From Halorubrum aidingense JCM 13560 (GTDB lineage Archaea; Halobacteriota; Halobacteria; Halobacteriales; Haloferacaceae): a DNA stretch of 64,000 nt. This document shows positions 8,038 to 17,472 of this stretch, piece after piece. Where the stretch lies: the NCBI RefSeq assembly GCF_000336995.1, contig NZ_AOJI01000017.1, forward strand, positions 472,932-536,931. The letters are read 5' to 3'. The notes under the pieces are model-generated. The model was not told the origin of the DNA. It saw only the letters and a list, made by a program, of their open reading frames with translations, and ran no database searches. The stretch's first letter is position 1. Each line of letters starts with the position of its first letter. The position numbers and the translations under genes are program-made.

Positions 8038-9567
8038 ATGATCACGACAGAGCGGATGGCCGCGATCGACGCCAACGCCGCCGCCCTCGGGGTGGCACAG
8101 AAGCAGTTGATGGAGTCGGCGGGCAACGCCGTCGCGCGCGAGGTGCGAGACGCCGTCGATCCGGGCGCGAGCGTCGCGTTGGTGTGCGGTCGCGGGAACA
8201 ACGGCGGCGACGCGTTCGTCGCCGCGCGCTTCCTCTCGGCGTACGACGTGACCGTCCACCTGCTCGGCCGGCCGGAGTCGATCCGGACCGATGTCGCACG
8301 GGAGAACTGGGAGGCGCTGGAAGCCGCGGATATCCCGACCGAGACGGTCGGCGACGCCACCGACCTCGCGCTCGGCGATCCGGATCTCGCCGTCGACGCG
8401 ATGCTCGGGTCGGGCGTGGCGGGCGCGCTCCGCGAACCGGAGCGCACCGCGGCACGGCAGCTGAACGCGCTCGACGCCCCGATCGTCGCCGTCGACGTTC
8501 CCTCCGGTATCGACGCCGACACCGGGGAACCGACGGGGACGGAGACGGATGCGGACACGGAAACGAAAACGGACACGGGTGCGGGGACGGAAACGAAAAC
8601 GGACGTGGACGCGGACGCCCAAGCTCCCGATCCGCTCGTCGCCGTCGACGCCGACCGCGTGGTCACGTTCCACGACGAGAAGCCTGGGCTGGGCGAACTC
8701 GACTGCGCCGTAACGGTCGCGGACATCGGGATCCCGGCGGCCGCGGAGCGCTTCACCGGTCCCGGCGACCTGCTCGGGATCGCGCGCGATCCGAACTCGC
8801 ACAAGGGGGAGAACGGCGAGGTGCTGGTCGTCGGCGGCGGCCCGTACACCGGTGCCCCCTCGTTGTCCGCGCGGGCCGCCCTCAGGGCGGGCGCGGATCT
8901 CGTCCGCGTCGCCTGTCCGGAGTCGGTCGCCCGCGAGATCCAGGGGTACTCCGCGGACCTGATCGTCCGCGAACTGCCCGGCGATCGGGTCGGCCCGGGC
9001 CACCTCGCTCGGGTGCAGCGCCTCGCGGCCGACAACGACGTCGTCGTGCTCGGGCCGGGGCTCGGCGGGGGGGACGGCACCGCCGAGTTCGTCCGGGAGT
9101 TCCTCGCTGACTACGACGGACGGGCCGTCGTCGACGCCGACGCGCTCCGGACGGTTCCCGCGGTCGACACCGACGCCGAACTGATCTGTACCCCCCACCA
9201 GGGCGAACTGGTCGGCATGGGCGGCGAGACCGCGACGGACCCGGACGAACGGGCGGCGCTCATCAAGTCGTTCGCGGCGGAGATCGGCCACACGATGCTC
9301 GTGAAGGGCGCGTACGACGTGATCGCCGACAGGGAGGACGTCCGACTGAACCGCACGGGGAATCCCGGGATGACCGTCGGCGGGACCGGGGACATCCTCG
9401 CGGGGACCGTCGGCGCGCTCGCGGCGACGACGACGCCGTTTCGGGCCGCCGCCATCGGGGCGTACGTCAACGGGACCGCCGGTGACCTCGCCGCCGCCGA
9501 GAACGGGTATGGGCTCGTGGCGACGGACTTAATCGACCGGCTCCCGCAGGCCATGCGTAATGAGTGA
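8038..9567 (+). CDS. nnr: Bifunctional NAD(P)H-hydrate epimerase and ADP-dependent NAD(P)H-hydrate dehydratase
   Basis: 509 residues. The first half is the YjeF_N epimerase (VCGRGNNGGDAFVAARFL, then VDAMLGSGVAGALREP and IVAVDVPSGIDADTG). The second half is the ribokinase-like dehydratase (EVLVVGGGPYTGAPSLSARA, GPGLGGGDGTAEF, LICTPHQGEL and GNPGMTVGGTGDILAGTVGAL). It repairs hydrated NADH and NADPH in the cytoplasm. An acidic Thr/Asp-rich insertion of about 35 residues, containing a 30-base tandem repeat, interrupts the end of the epimerase domain. ATG 8038 follows a TATA-like GCTTAATCC. The stop overlaps the start of moaC by eight bases. Confidence 0.95.
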   Translation: MITTERMAAIDANAAALGVAQKQLMESAGNAVAREVRDAVDPGASVALVCGRGNNGGDAFVAARFLSAYDVTVHLLGRPESIRTDVARENWEALEAADIPTETVGDATDLALGDPDLAVDAMLGSGVAGALREPERTAARQLNALDAPIVAVDVPSGIDADTGEPTGTETDADTETKTDTGAGTETKTDVDADAQAPDPLVAVDADRVVTFHDEKPGLGELDCAVTVADIGIPAAAERFTGPGDLLGIARDPNSHKGENGEVLVVGGGPYTGAPSLSARAALRAGADLVRVACPESVAREIQGYSADLIVRELPGDRVGPGHLARVQRLAADNDVVVLGPGLGGGDGTAEFVREFLADYDGRAVVDADALRTVPAVDTDAELICTPHQGELVGMGGETATDPDERAALIKSFAAEIGHTMLVKGAYDVIADREDVRLNRTGNPGMTVGGTGDILAGTVGALAATTTPFRAAAIGAYVNGTAGDLAAAENGYGLVATDLIDRLPQAMRNE

Positions 9568-10081
9568 GGAGCCTTCGGACTCGGCGGACGAACTGACCCA
9601 CACGACCGAGTCGGGCGACGTCCGCATGGTCGACGTCGGCTCGAAGCCGGACACGAGCCGCCGGGCGGTCGCGCGCGGGGAGATCCGCCTGTCGCGCTCG
9701 ACCATCGGCGCCGTCGAGGCCGACGAGGTCGGGAAGGGCGACGTGTTAGCGACCGCCCGAATCGGCGCGATACAGGCCGTGAAACACACGTGGGAGACGA
9801 TCCCGATGTGCCACCAGATTCCGATCACGAACGTCGACACCGAGTTCGCGGTCGACGACGACCGGATCGAACTGACCGTGGCCGTCGAGACGACCGGGAA
9901 GACCGGCTGCGAGATGGAGGCGCTGGAGGGCGTCACCACCGGGCTCAACGTCGTCTGGGACATGGTGAAAGCCGCCGAGAAGGACGCGGACGGGCAGTAC
10001 CCGGGCACGCGGATCTCGGACGTCGAAGTGGTTACGAAAGAGAAGCGGGCGATCGGAGACGAACGAGCCGGAAAAGATTGA
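9560..10081 (+). CDS. moaC: Cyclic pyranopterin monophosphate synthase accessory protein MoaC
   Basis: 173 residues, second enzyme step of molybdopterin synthesis, which converts the MoaA product to cPMP. Diagnostic segments are MVDVGSKPDTSRRAVARGEI, the active-site IPMCHQIPI, and TGCEMEALEGVTTGLNVVWDMVKAAEKD with the catalytic Lys. It overlaps nnr and is therefore translated from the same message. The Mo-dependent formate dehydrogenase gene 2.3 kb away is one likely consumer of the cofactor. Confidence 0.95.
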   Translation: MSEEPSDSADELTHTTESGDVRMVDVGSKPDTSRRAVARGEIRLSRSTIGAVEADEVGKGDVLATARIGAIQAVKHTWETIPMCHQIPITNVDTEFAVDDDRIELTVAVETTGKTGCEMEALEGVTTGLNVVWDMVKAAEKDADGQYPGTRISDVEVVTKEKRAIGDERAGKD

Positions 10082-10222
10082 AGAGCCGGAAAAAACGAAC
10101 GAGGCGGAAAAGACGGCGGGGCCGAGGGCGGGGACGACGACCCTCGCGAGGACTGATTCCGGACTCACCGAGCGAATCGACGATTTACCGGCGTCGAGGC
10201 GGGACGAGAAGGGCCAAGAGCC

Positions 10223-11944
10223 TCAGAACAGCCCGCTCACGTCGCCGTCGGCGTCGATGTCGATCCCCTCGGCGGCGGGCTCCGCCGGCAGCCCGGGCAT
10301 CGTCATCACGTCGGCGGTCTTGACCACGACGAATCCCGCGCCGGCGGAGACGCTCGCCTCGCGGACGGTGAGCGTCCACCCCTCCGGAACACCCGTGAGC
10401 GAGGGGTCGTCGGAGAGCGAGTACGGCGTCTTCGAGAGGCAGACGGGGAGGCCGCCGTGTCCCCACTCCTCGATCCGGTCGAGGTCGGCGGCCGCGCCGT
10501 CGACGTACTCGACGCCGTCGGCGCCGTACACCTCGCGGGCGACCGTCTCGCATTTCTCGCGGAGCGGCGCGTCGAGGTCGTACAGCGGCGCGTACGCGCC
10601 GGTTCCGGCTCGCTCGCGGACGAGTTCGGCGAGGTCGAGCGCACCGTCGCTACCGGCCATATACGCGGTCGAACGGGCGACGGCGATGCCGGCGTCGTCG
10701 AGCGTAGACTCGATCGCCGCCAGTTCGGCCTCGGTGTCGTCCGGGAACACGTTGATCGCGACGACCGCGGGGATCCCGAACGACTCGACGATCTCGACGT
10801 GGCGGCGGACGTTCGCGACGCCGGCCCGCACCGCGTCGGGGTCGGGCTCGGCGAGCGCGTCGAAGTCGGCCGGCCACATCTCTAACCCGTGGCGCTTGGC
10901 GCCGCGGACCGTCGCGACGACGACGGCGACGTCGGGGACGATACCCTCGCGGGCGACGATGTCGGCGAACTTCTCGGCGCCGAGGTCCGCGCCGAAGCCG
11001 GCCTCCGTGACGAGGTAGTCGGCGAGCGAGGCCCCGACGCGGTCGGCCACGAGCGTGTTCGTCCCGTGCGCGATGTTCGCGAAGGGGCCGCCGTGGACCA
11101 GCGCGGGAACGCCCTCGTTGGTCTGGACGAGGTTCGGACGGAACGCGTCACGGAGGAGCGCGGCGACGGCGCCCGTAACCCCGAGGTCCGCCGGCGTGAC
11201 CGGGTCGCCGTCGGCGGTCTCCGCGAGGACGATCCGACCGATCCGCGCTTTGAGGTCCGCGAGGTCGGCGGCGAGCCCGAGTGCGGCCATCAGCTCCGAG
11301 GCCGCGGTGATGACGAACTCGTTTTCGCGGGGGACGCCGTGCGCGGACCCGCCGAGCCCCACCACCGTCTCCCGGAGCGCGCGGTCGTTGACGTCGAGCG
11401 CGCGCGGCCAGTCGACCCGCCGCACGTCGACGTCGGCGTCGTTTCCCTGGTGGAGGTGGTTGTCGAGCGCGGCCGAGATGAGGTTGTGCGCCGCCGTGAG
11501 CGCGTGGATGTCGCCGGTGAAGTGTAGGTTGATCGCCTCCATCGGGAGCACCTGCGAGTAGCCGCCGCCGGCGGCACCTCCCTTGATCCCGAAGATGGGG
11601 CCGAGCGAGGGCTCGCGGACGGCGACCGCCGTCGACTCGCCGAGCGCCGAGAGCGCCTGCCCGAGGCCGACGGTCGTCACCGTCTTCCCCTCGCCTTTCG
11701 GGGTCGGCGTCATCCCCGTCACGAGGACGGTCGTGCCGGCGGCCGCGGCGGCGTCCGCGGTCGCGGACCGGACCGCTTCCTGGGTGAGCTTCGCGATCCC
11801 GTCGCCCCGGGGCTCGATGTCGGCGGGCGCCAGCCCGAGGTCGGCCGCGACGGCCTCGATCGGGCGCGGGTTCGCGGCGCGCGCGACGGCGAGATCGGAC
11901 TCCGGTACACCGACGGCCTCCGCGTCAGGGTCGACGTGCGCCAT
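10223..11944 (-). CDS. fhs: Formate-tetrahydrofolate ligase
   Basis: 573 residues, usual length about 560. It makes 10-formyl-THF from formate, THF and ATP. The P-loop TPKGEGKTVTTVGLGQAL, the segment FGIKGGAAGGGYSQVLPM, FTGDIHALTAAHNL and LVHGGPFANIAHGTNT are all classic FTHFS landmarks. ATG 11944 was chosen over a frame start 25 codons upstream because the protein from here matches the family N terminus. With PurU and formate dehydrogenase nearby in the window it suggests active formate and one-carbon handling. It is convergent with moaC across 141 bases that hold no gene. Confidence 0.96.
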   Translation of the reverse strand: MAHVDPDAEAVGVPESDLAVARAANPRPIEAVAADLGLAPADIEPRGDGIAKLTQEAVRSATADAAAAAGTTVLVTGMTPTPKGEGKTVTTVGLGQALSALGESTAVAVREPSLGPIFGIKGGAAGGGYSQVLPMEAINLHFTGDIHALTAAHNLISAALDNHLHQGNDADVDVRRVDWPRALDVNDRALRETVVGLGGSAHGVPRENEFVITAASELMAALGLAADLADLKARIGRIVLAETADGDPVTPADLGVTGAVAALLRDAFRPNLVQTNEGVPALVHGGPFANIAHGTNTLVADRVGASLADYLVTEAGFGADLGAEKFADIVAREGIVPDVAVVVATVRGAKRHGLEMWPADFDALAEPDPDAVRAGVANVRRHVEIVESFGIPAVVAINVFPDDTEAELAAIESTLDDAGIAVARSTAYMAGSDGALDLAELVRERAGTGAYAPLYDLDAPLREKCETVAREVYGADGVEYVDGAAADLDRIEEWGHGGLPVCLSKTPYSLSDDPSLTGVPEGWTLTVREASVSAGAGFVVVKTADVMTMPGLPAEPAAEGIDIDADGDVSGLF

Positions 11945-12390
11945 ACCGGCCCTTCTCAGGGCCGGACTATGAGGATTGTTCGTGATATGCTGGCGTACAC
12001 CGTGGCCGACGACGATCACTTATAAATGGGTGATGTGCGGTGCGGTGGCGCGCTCCGGTGAGCGCCGCAACGCGGCGCGAATCCGAGCGGCGAGGGACGC
12101 GGCGACCGAAGGGAGCCGCGAGGCTGGGGAGGCGTGAGGTGCGGTTGCGGAGCGGTTGGGGCTTTAGAAGTCGTCACCGAGTCAGCAACGATGGATAAAC
12201 AGCCGACGGCGACACCACCGTTCACTTATAAATGATCGCGCCGTCAGGTCGATTCATCAACTTTTGCAATCGGCCACCGCGATACCGGAATTGACCGCGC
12301 CGGGTCAGAATGCGTCACCTACAGAGCGTCTCAACAGGCTCTCGACGGTATATCGCATATATAAACGGACGAAACGACGACTGCCCGCGG
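11945..12390. other. Intergenic region with GC-rich block between repeated CACTTATAAATG sites
   Basis: No gene is supported. The 12-base sequence CACTTATAAATG occurs at 12017-12028 and again at 12223-12234 in the same orientation. Between them is a GC-rich, low-coding block (12040-12180) of the kind scattered in Halorubrum-like intergenic DNA. The remainder to 12390 is the region downstream of the formate dehydrogenase gene and contains a TATA-like ATATATAAAC near 12356. Confidence 0.45.
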
Positions 12391-14556
12391 TCAATCGTCG
12401 GCCGGCTCTGCGCCCTCGTCGCTGTCGCTGGCCTCGGCGTCGCCGCCGTCGGCGACGGTGACCGCGATGTCCGCGGCCGCGGCCTTGTACTCGGGGATCT
12501 TCGCCCGGTCGTCGAGCACGTCGTTCGTGAGCCGGTTCGCGGAGGCGGCCGCGAAGTGCGGCGTCGTCCAGACGACGCCCTCCTTGATGTCCTCGGTCAC
12601 CTGCGCTTTCACGTCGATCTCGCCGCGGCGGGACCGGAGGGTGACCGTGTCGCCGTCCTCGATGCCGTAGTGGTCGGCGTCGTTCGGGTGGACGTCGACG
12701 AAGTTCTCGGGGTGTTGACGCGAGAGCGTGGGGGACCGACGGCTCATCGTCCCCGTGTTGTAGTGCTCTTCGAGCCGCGCGGTGGTGAGGATCAGCGGGT
12801 ACTCCTCGTCGGGCACCTCCGCGGGCGGCTGGTGGCGGACGCCCTCAATCCGTCCGAGCCCGCTTTCCGTGTCGAAGGACTCCTCGTAGAGGTACTGGTC
12901 GCCCTCGTCGCCCTCCTCGTAGCAGGGCCACTGGATGCCGGTCTCGCCGAGCGCGTCGTAGGTCATCCCGTGATAGATCGGACACACCTCCCGCAGCTCC
13001 TCGAAGACGGCCTCCACGTCGTCGAACCGGAAGCCGTCCTCGCCGAACAGACGGCTTCCGACGTCCATCAGGATGTCGAGGTCGTGTTTCGTGTTCTCGT
13101 GGACCTTGTCGGCACCGCGCATCCGCTGGACGCGCCGGTCGGTGTTGGTGACGGTGCCGCCGCGCTCGGCCCACGTCGTCGCCGGGAGGATGACGTCCGC
13201 GAGTTTGGCGGTCTCCGTCATGAAGATGTCCTGAACACAGAGGAACTCGAGGTCTTCTTCGAATCGCTTCTCGGTCTCGTTGCCGTCGGGCTCGCTCATG
13301 ATGGGGTTTTCACCCATCACGTACAGCCCGTGGACCGTGTCGCCGATCGAATGCGATATCTCGACGTTCGTGAGTCCCGGCTCGTCGGGGATCTCGAAGC
13401 CCCACTCCGCTTCGACCGACTGCCGGGCTTCGTCGTCGTCGACGAGTTGGTACCCGGGGAGCACGTTCGGCATCGCGCCGACGTCGCAGGTTCCCTGGAC
13501 GTTGTTCTGCCCGCGAAGCGGGTTGACGCCGGTCCCCGGCTTCCCGAGGTTCCCCGTGATCAGCGCGAGGTTGATCTCGTTTTGGACGTTGTCGACGCCG
13601 CAGGTGTGCTGGCTCATCCCCATCCCGGTGAAGATGGCGGCGTTGTTCGCCATCGCGTACTTCTCGGCGGCGAGTTCGATGTCTTCGAGGGGGACGCCCG
13701 CCTCCTCGGCCGCGGCCTCCTTATCGAAGTCCGCGAGGGTCTCTTTCAGGTGGTCGAACCCCTCGGTGCGCTCCTCGACGAACGCCTCGTCGATCCAGCC
13801 CGCGTCGGGCTCTTCCTCGTGGCGTTCGAGGATCGTCTTGAGCACGACGTTCAAGAGGGGAATGTCCGTCCCCGGGTTGAGTTGGAGGTGCATGTGCCGG
13901 TCCGTCTCGCCGATCTCGAACGACCGGGTGGTCTTGTTCGCGTGGGGATCGACCTGGATGACGGTCGCGCCCTCCAAGACCGCCTGCCGGAAGTACTGGC
14001 TGTTGGCGATCGGGTGCTGCTCGCCGGGGTTCGAGCCCTCGATCCAGAAGACGTCGGCCGCCTCCTCTAAGTCCGCCATGCTGTTCGTCATCGCGCCCTG
14101 CCCGAGACTGGTCCGGAGCGCCCAGACGGTCGAGGCGTGACACATCCGCGTGCAGTTGTCGACCTGATTCGTGCCGTATCGGCGTGCGAGCTTCTGAAGG
14201 AGGTAGTTCTCCTCGTTCATCGTCTTCGAGGAGCCGAAAAATCCCATTCCGTCCGGGCCGTGCTCCTCGCGGATCTGCTCCATCTCGGAAACGATCCGGT
14301 CGTACGCCTCCTCCCACGTCGCCTCACGGAACTCCCCGTCCTCTCTGATCAGCGGCTCCGTCAGTCGGTCCTCGTGGTCCACCACTTGCGTCGCCGCCCC
14401 GCCTTTGATGCAGACGCGCCCCTCGTTGACGGGGGCGTCACCCCATGGCATGAAGCTCACGTCGCCGGGGTCGTCGCCCTGGTTCACCTGAATCCCGCAG
14501 CCGACGCCGCAGTACGGGCAGATGGTCTTCACCGGCTCGTTGTCCTCAGTGGACAT
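12391..14556 (-). CDS. fdhA: Formate dehydrogenase alpha subunit, molybdopterin enzyme
   Basis: 721 residues. Cys13, Cys16, Cys20 and Cys49 (CPYCGVGC, then GRVCIKG) bind the N-terminal 4Fe-4S cluster. CTRMCH places Cys139 as the molybdenum ligand with adjacent His140, equivalent to the Sec/Cys-His pair of FdhF-type enzymes. Molybdopterin-guanine-dinucleotide binding segments include PLRGQNNVQGTCDVGAMP and YNTGTMSRRSP near the C terminus. A GTG lies three codons further 5'; I prefer the ATG at 14556, with a TATA-like ACATATGAAC upstream. No electron-transfer beta or gamma subunit lies nearby, so its electron acceptor is open. The last 20 residues are acidic and disordered. Confidence 0.92.
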   Translation of the reverse strand: MSTEDNEPVKTICPYCGVGCGIQVNQGDDPGDVSFMPWGDAPVNEGRVCIKGGAATQVVDHEDRLTEPLIREDGEFREATWEEAYDRIVSEMEQIREEHGPDGMGFFGSSKTMNEENYLLQKLARRYGTNQVDNCTRMCHASTVWALRTSLGQGAMTNSMADLEEAADVFWIEGSNPGEQHPIANSQYFRQAVLEGATVIQVDPHANKTTRSFEIGETDRHMHLQLNPGTDIPLLNVVLKTILERHEEEPDAGWIDEAFVEERTEGFDHLKETLADFDKEAAAEEAGVPLEDIELAAEKYAMANNAAIFTGMGMSQHTCGVDNVQNEINLALITGNLGKPGTGVNPLRGQNNVQGTCDVGAMPNVLPGYQLVDDDEARQSVEAEWGFEIPDEPGLTNVEISHSIGDTVHGLYVMGENPIMSEPDGNETEKRFEEDLEFLCVQDIFMTETAKLADVILPATTWAERGGTVTNTDRRVQRMRGADKVHENTKHDLDILMDVGSRLFGEDGFRFDDVEAVFEELREVCPIYHGMTYDALGETGIQWPCYEEGDEGDQYLYEESFDTESGLGRIEGVRHQPPAEVPDEEYPLILTTARLEEHYNTGTMSRRSPTLSRQHPENFVDVHPNDADHYGIEDGDTVTLRSRRGEIDVKAQVTEDIKEGVVWTTPHFAAASANRLTNDVLDDRAKIPEYKAAAADIAVTVADGGDAEASDSDEGAEPADD

Positions 14557-14779
14557 CGCTCTCACCCTGGTGTGCGTTCATATGTCATGATTTGTGACGC
14601 CTGCTGCAAGAGTGTATCGGTGGTTCTCGGCGTCGAGCGGGCTCACGGCGTTGAATAGGCGAAAACGCGATTGCACCGACGAGGGTGCGATCGAACGAAC
14701 GGGGAGACGAACGCGCCGCGGGAAACGCGTCGAGGTCGGTCCGCCGAACCGTTTTGACGCCGGCGGGCGTTCGTCGGCC

Positions 14780-15475
14780 ATGGACCGTTCGATCGCGGCC
14801 GTCGAGGAACGGGCGGCCGAACACGTCGAGACGTACCGCGATTCGGCCCCGTTTTACCCCGTCGAGGAGGAAGCGATCGGATCGCTGTCCGACGCGTTCC
14901 GCACCGGCGAGTACGGCAAACGCGACGTCGAGTGGGTCGTTCGGTGGTACTTCCGCAGACGGGTCGGGGACGTCGACCACGGGAACCGCCGCGAGGTCGA
15001 GGAGGCGGTCGCCGACGCGGACCGCCGGGAGCTACGAGGCCGCCTCTGGGACGCGATCGACGCGTTGGACGGGACCGGCGACGGTGCGAGCGAGGGCGGC
15101 GACGAGAACGATGACGACGGTGCGGGCGATGACGACGACACGGCGCCCGCCCACCACCGAGCCCTCGAGGCGCTCACGGAGCTACCGGGCGTCGACGTCG
15201 CGGTCGGCTCCGCGCTGCTGTGGTTCCTCGAACCCGACCGGTACATGGTCGTCGGCGACCGGGAGTGGGAGGTCGTCGCGGGACTCACCGACGGCGACCG
15301 CGGCGTCGACAGCGGTGTCGCCCTCGACGGCGACTACCCCGAGGCGATGACCGTCGACGCCTACGATCGGTATCTGGACGCGATTCGGTCGCTCGCGGAC
15401 CGGATCGGCGTCAGCCACTGGGAGCTGTACATGATCCTCCAACGGGAGTACGCGGAGACGGTCGCCGAGGAGTGA
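14780..15475 (+). CDS. Hypothetical haloarchaeal protein with acidic insert
   Basis: 231 residues, not recognised. It is mostly helical with conserved-looking aromatic segments (DVEWVVRWYFRRR, GSALLWFLEPDRYMVVGDREWEV and SHWELYMILQREY). The second segment resembles the ends of helix-hairpin-helix-type proteins, but not clearly. An Asp/Gly-rich insert at about residues 100-125 is probably disordered. The ATG at 14780 was preferred because upstream sequence is Arg-rich and antisense to the fdhA promoter region. It lies between fdhA (divergent) and gcvT (convergent). Confidence 0.7.
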   Translation: MDRSIAAVEERAAEHVETYRDSAPFYPVEEEAIGSLSDAFRTGEYGKRDVEWVVRWYFRRRVGDVDHGNRREVEEAVADADRRELRGRLWDAIDALDGTGDGASEGGDENDDDGAGDDDDTAPAHHRALEALTELPGVDVAVGSALLWFLEPDRYMVVGDREWEVVAGLTDGDRGVDSGVALDGDYPEAMTVDAYDRYLDAIRSLADRIGVSHWELYMILQREYAETVAEE

Positions 15476-15496
15476 CGACGGGTCCCTCGGCGAGCC

Positions 15497-16663
15497 CTAC
15501 CGGTCGACGAACGGCGGGATGACGACCTCGGCGCGCTTCTCGTCGCCGCGGACGGCGACGCTCACCTCGGTGCCGGCCTCGGTGTAGCTCTCGTGGAGAT
15601 ACCCCAAGCCGATCGGCTCGTTGAGCGTCGGGCTCATCGTCCCCGACGTGAGGTGGCCAATACGGGTGAGGTCGCCGTCCGTGACGGCATAGCCGCCGCG
15701 CGGGACGCCGCGGTCGAGCAGGCGAACGCCGACGAACTTCTCGTCGACGCCCTCCTCGAATTGGGCTTCGAGGGCGTCGCGACCGACGAACTCCGTGTCG
15801 AGTTTTACCACGAATCCGATCCGCGCCTCGTAGGGCGTCCGTGGCTCGTCGTCGGGGTCGAAGTCCTGCCCCGAGAGGAGGTACCCCATCTCCGTCCGGA
15901 GCGTGTCGCGCGCGCCGAGCCCGCAGGGCTGCGCGTCGAAGGCGCTCCAGACGGTCTCGGCGTCCGCGGTCGGACACATGATCTCGAAGCCGTCCTCGCC
16001 GGTGTACCCGGTTCGGGCGACCCAGCTCTCGACGCCCGCGACGGCGGCGACCGTCGCCTCGAACTTCGAGAGGCCGACCACGCGGTCCGCCGGCGTCGCG
16101 TCGTCGAGCGCGTCGGCCGCGTCGGGCCCCTGCACGGCGAGCATCGCCCAGTCGTCGGTGACGTTCTCGACCGCCGCGTCGAGTCCCTCGTCGTCGCGGT
16201 AGTCGACCCAGCGGTCGTACAGCTGTTCGTCGTGACCCGCGTTCGGCACGAAGAGGTAGGCGGGGTCCGCCGGCTCGCCGGCCGGCGCGTCGAGGTCGGC
16301 GTCGAGGTCGGCGAGCGCGGCCGCGCCCGTGCCGGCGTCGACGCCGTCGGGAAGCCGGTAGACGACGGTGTCGTCGAGCATCACGCCGTCGTCGTTCGTG
16401 ACCGCGGCGTACTGGGAGTCGCCCGGGTCGAGCGCGGTCACGTCGTTGGTCGTGAGCCGGTTCATGAGCGTCGTCGCGTCCGGGCCCGACACCTCGATCT
16501 CGCCCATGTGCGAGACGTCGAAGATCCCGACCGACTCGCGGACTGCGGCGTGCTCCTCGCGAATCGAGTCGAACTCGACGGGCATCTGCCAGCCGCCGAA
16601 GTCGGTGAACTTCGCGCCGCGCGCGTCGTGAACCCCGTGGAGCGGAGGCGCTCTCTCGGTCAT
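15497..16663 (-). CDS. gcvT: Glycine cleavage system T protein (aminomethyltransferase)
   Basis: 388 residues, slightly longer than the usual 365. It transfers the methylene of glycine, carried on the H protein, to THF. Landmarks are LHGVHDARGAKFTDFGGWQMPVEF at the N terminus, VGIFDVSHMGEIEVSG with the catalytic-site Asp, ARTGYTGEDGFEI, GARDTLRTEMGYLLSGQD and a C-terminal barrel ending VIPPFV. A variable acidic Ala-rich stretch at about 105-130 explains the extra length. The other gcv genes are not in this window. It fits the neighbouring formate/THF genes. Confidence 0.95.
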   Translation of the reverse strand: MTERAPPLHGVHDARGAKFTDFGGWQMPVEFDSIREEHAAVRESVGIFDVSHMGEIEVSGPDATTLMNRLTTNDVTALDPGDSQYAAVTNDDGVMLDDTVVYRLPDGVDAGTGAAALADLDADLDAPAGEPADPAYLFVPNAGHDEQLYDRWVDYRDDEGLDAAVENVTDDWAMLAVQGPDAADALDDATPADRVVGLSKFEATVAAVAGVESWVARTGYTGEDGFEIMCPTADAETVWSAFDAQPCGLGARDTLRTEMGYLLSGQDFDPDDEPRTPYEARIGFVVKLDTEFVGRDALEAQFEEGVDEKFVGVRLLDRGVPRGGYAVTDGDLTRIGHLTSGTMSPTLNEPIGLGYLHESYTEAGTEVSVAVRGDEKRAEVVIPPFVDR

Positions 16664-16699
16664 GGCTGCACGTCTCCCGGACGAACCTAAGGTCTTACC

Positions 16700-17416
16700 A
16701 TGGGCGAGGCGGCGGCCGTCTCGCCGACACGCTCAAACCGGCTCCGGCCCTCTCCGTCGAACGTGAACCGGAACCTCGCCGGGCTGCTCGCGCCGGCCGC
16801 CGCCGTCCTGCTCGTCGCGGTCGTCGTCGCCGCGGTGGCGGGCGCGTGGCCCCCGTTCGTCGCCGTCGAGAGCGGCAGCATGGCCCCGGAGGTCGAGCGC
16901 GGCGACCTCGTCGTCGTCACCGCCGTCGATCGGTTCCCGTGGGGCGGGGTCGCCGGCAGCGACGAGTCCGGGGCCCCTGCCCGGCTCGGCGGGGCGGGGG
17001 ACGTCGTGGTGTTCAGCCCGCCGTCGAGCGACGGGCGGCCGATCCTCCATCGAGTCGCGTTCCCCGTCGAGGCCGGCGAAGACTGGACCGAGCGCGCGGA
17101 CCCGTCGCTCGTCGACGGGACGTGCGGCGAACTGGACGCCTGCCCGGCGCCGCACGACGGATACGTCACCTACGGCGACGCCAACGGGGAGTACGACCAG
17201 AGCGCGGGGCTCGCGCCGGTCGTCAAACCGGAGTGGATCCGCGCCAAGGCGCTGACGTCGGTGCCGAACCTCGGCTGGTTCCGCGTGATCGTCGACGGCG
17301 CTATTGCCCGCGTCGGTGTCGTTCCGACGGCTCTCGGCGTCGGCGGGATCGCGGCGGTAACGGGCGGTCTCGGGGCGACCCTGATCGGTCGGATCGGGAA
17401 GCGACGAGGTTTATAA
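16700..17416 (+). CDS. Signal peptidase I, archaeal Sec11 type
   Basis: 238 residues. A first membrane helix (about 25-50) is followed by VESGSMAPEVERGDLVVV, which holds the nucleophilic Ser, and by PILHRV, where His replaces the bacterial Lys as in archaeal and ER signal peptidases. An Asp-containing YGDANGEYDQ segment completes the S26B active site. A second hydrophobic helix (about 200-230) anchors the C terminus. It removes Sec signal peptides on the outer face of the membrane. An insert with VAGSDESGAP between the two catalytic boxes is typical of haloarchaeal forms. The stop is within a TTTATAAA sequence. Confidence 0.92.
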   Translation: MGEAAAVSPTRSNRLRPSPSNVNRNLAGLLAPAAAVLLVAVVVAAVAGAWPPFVAVESGSMAPEVERGDLVVVTAVDRFPWGGVAGSDESGAPARLGGAGDVVVFSPPSSDGRPILHRVAFPVEAGEDWTERADPSLVDGTCGELDACPAPHDGYVTYGDANGEYDQSAGLAPVVKPEWIRAKALTSVPNLGWFRVIVDGAIARVGVVPTALGVGGIAAVTGGLGATLIGRIGKRRGL

Positions 17417-17472
17417 AGGGCCGCGGCGGGTTCGCGTTCGGCAAGAGTCCTCGTCGTCTCCGAGAGGGAGTC

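Noticed and set aside
12310-14070. 586-codon plus-strand frame across fdhA
   Set aside because: Mirror of a clear formate dehydrogenase gene; no family features and repetitive Val/Arg/Asp composition.
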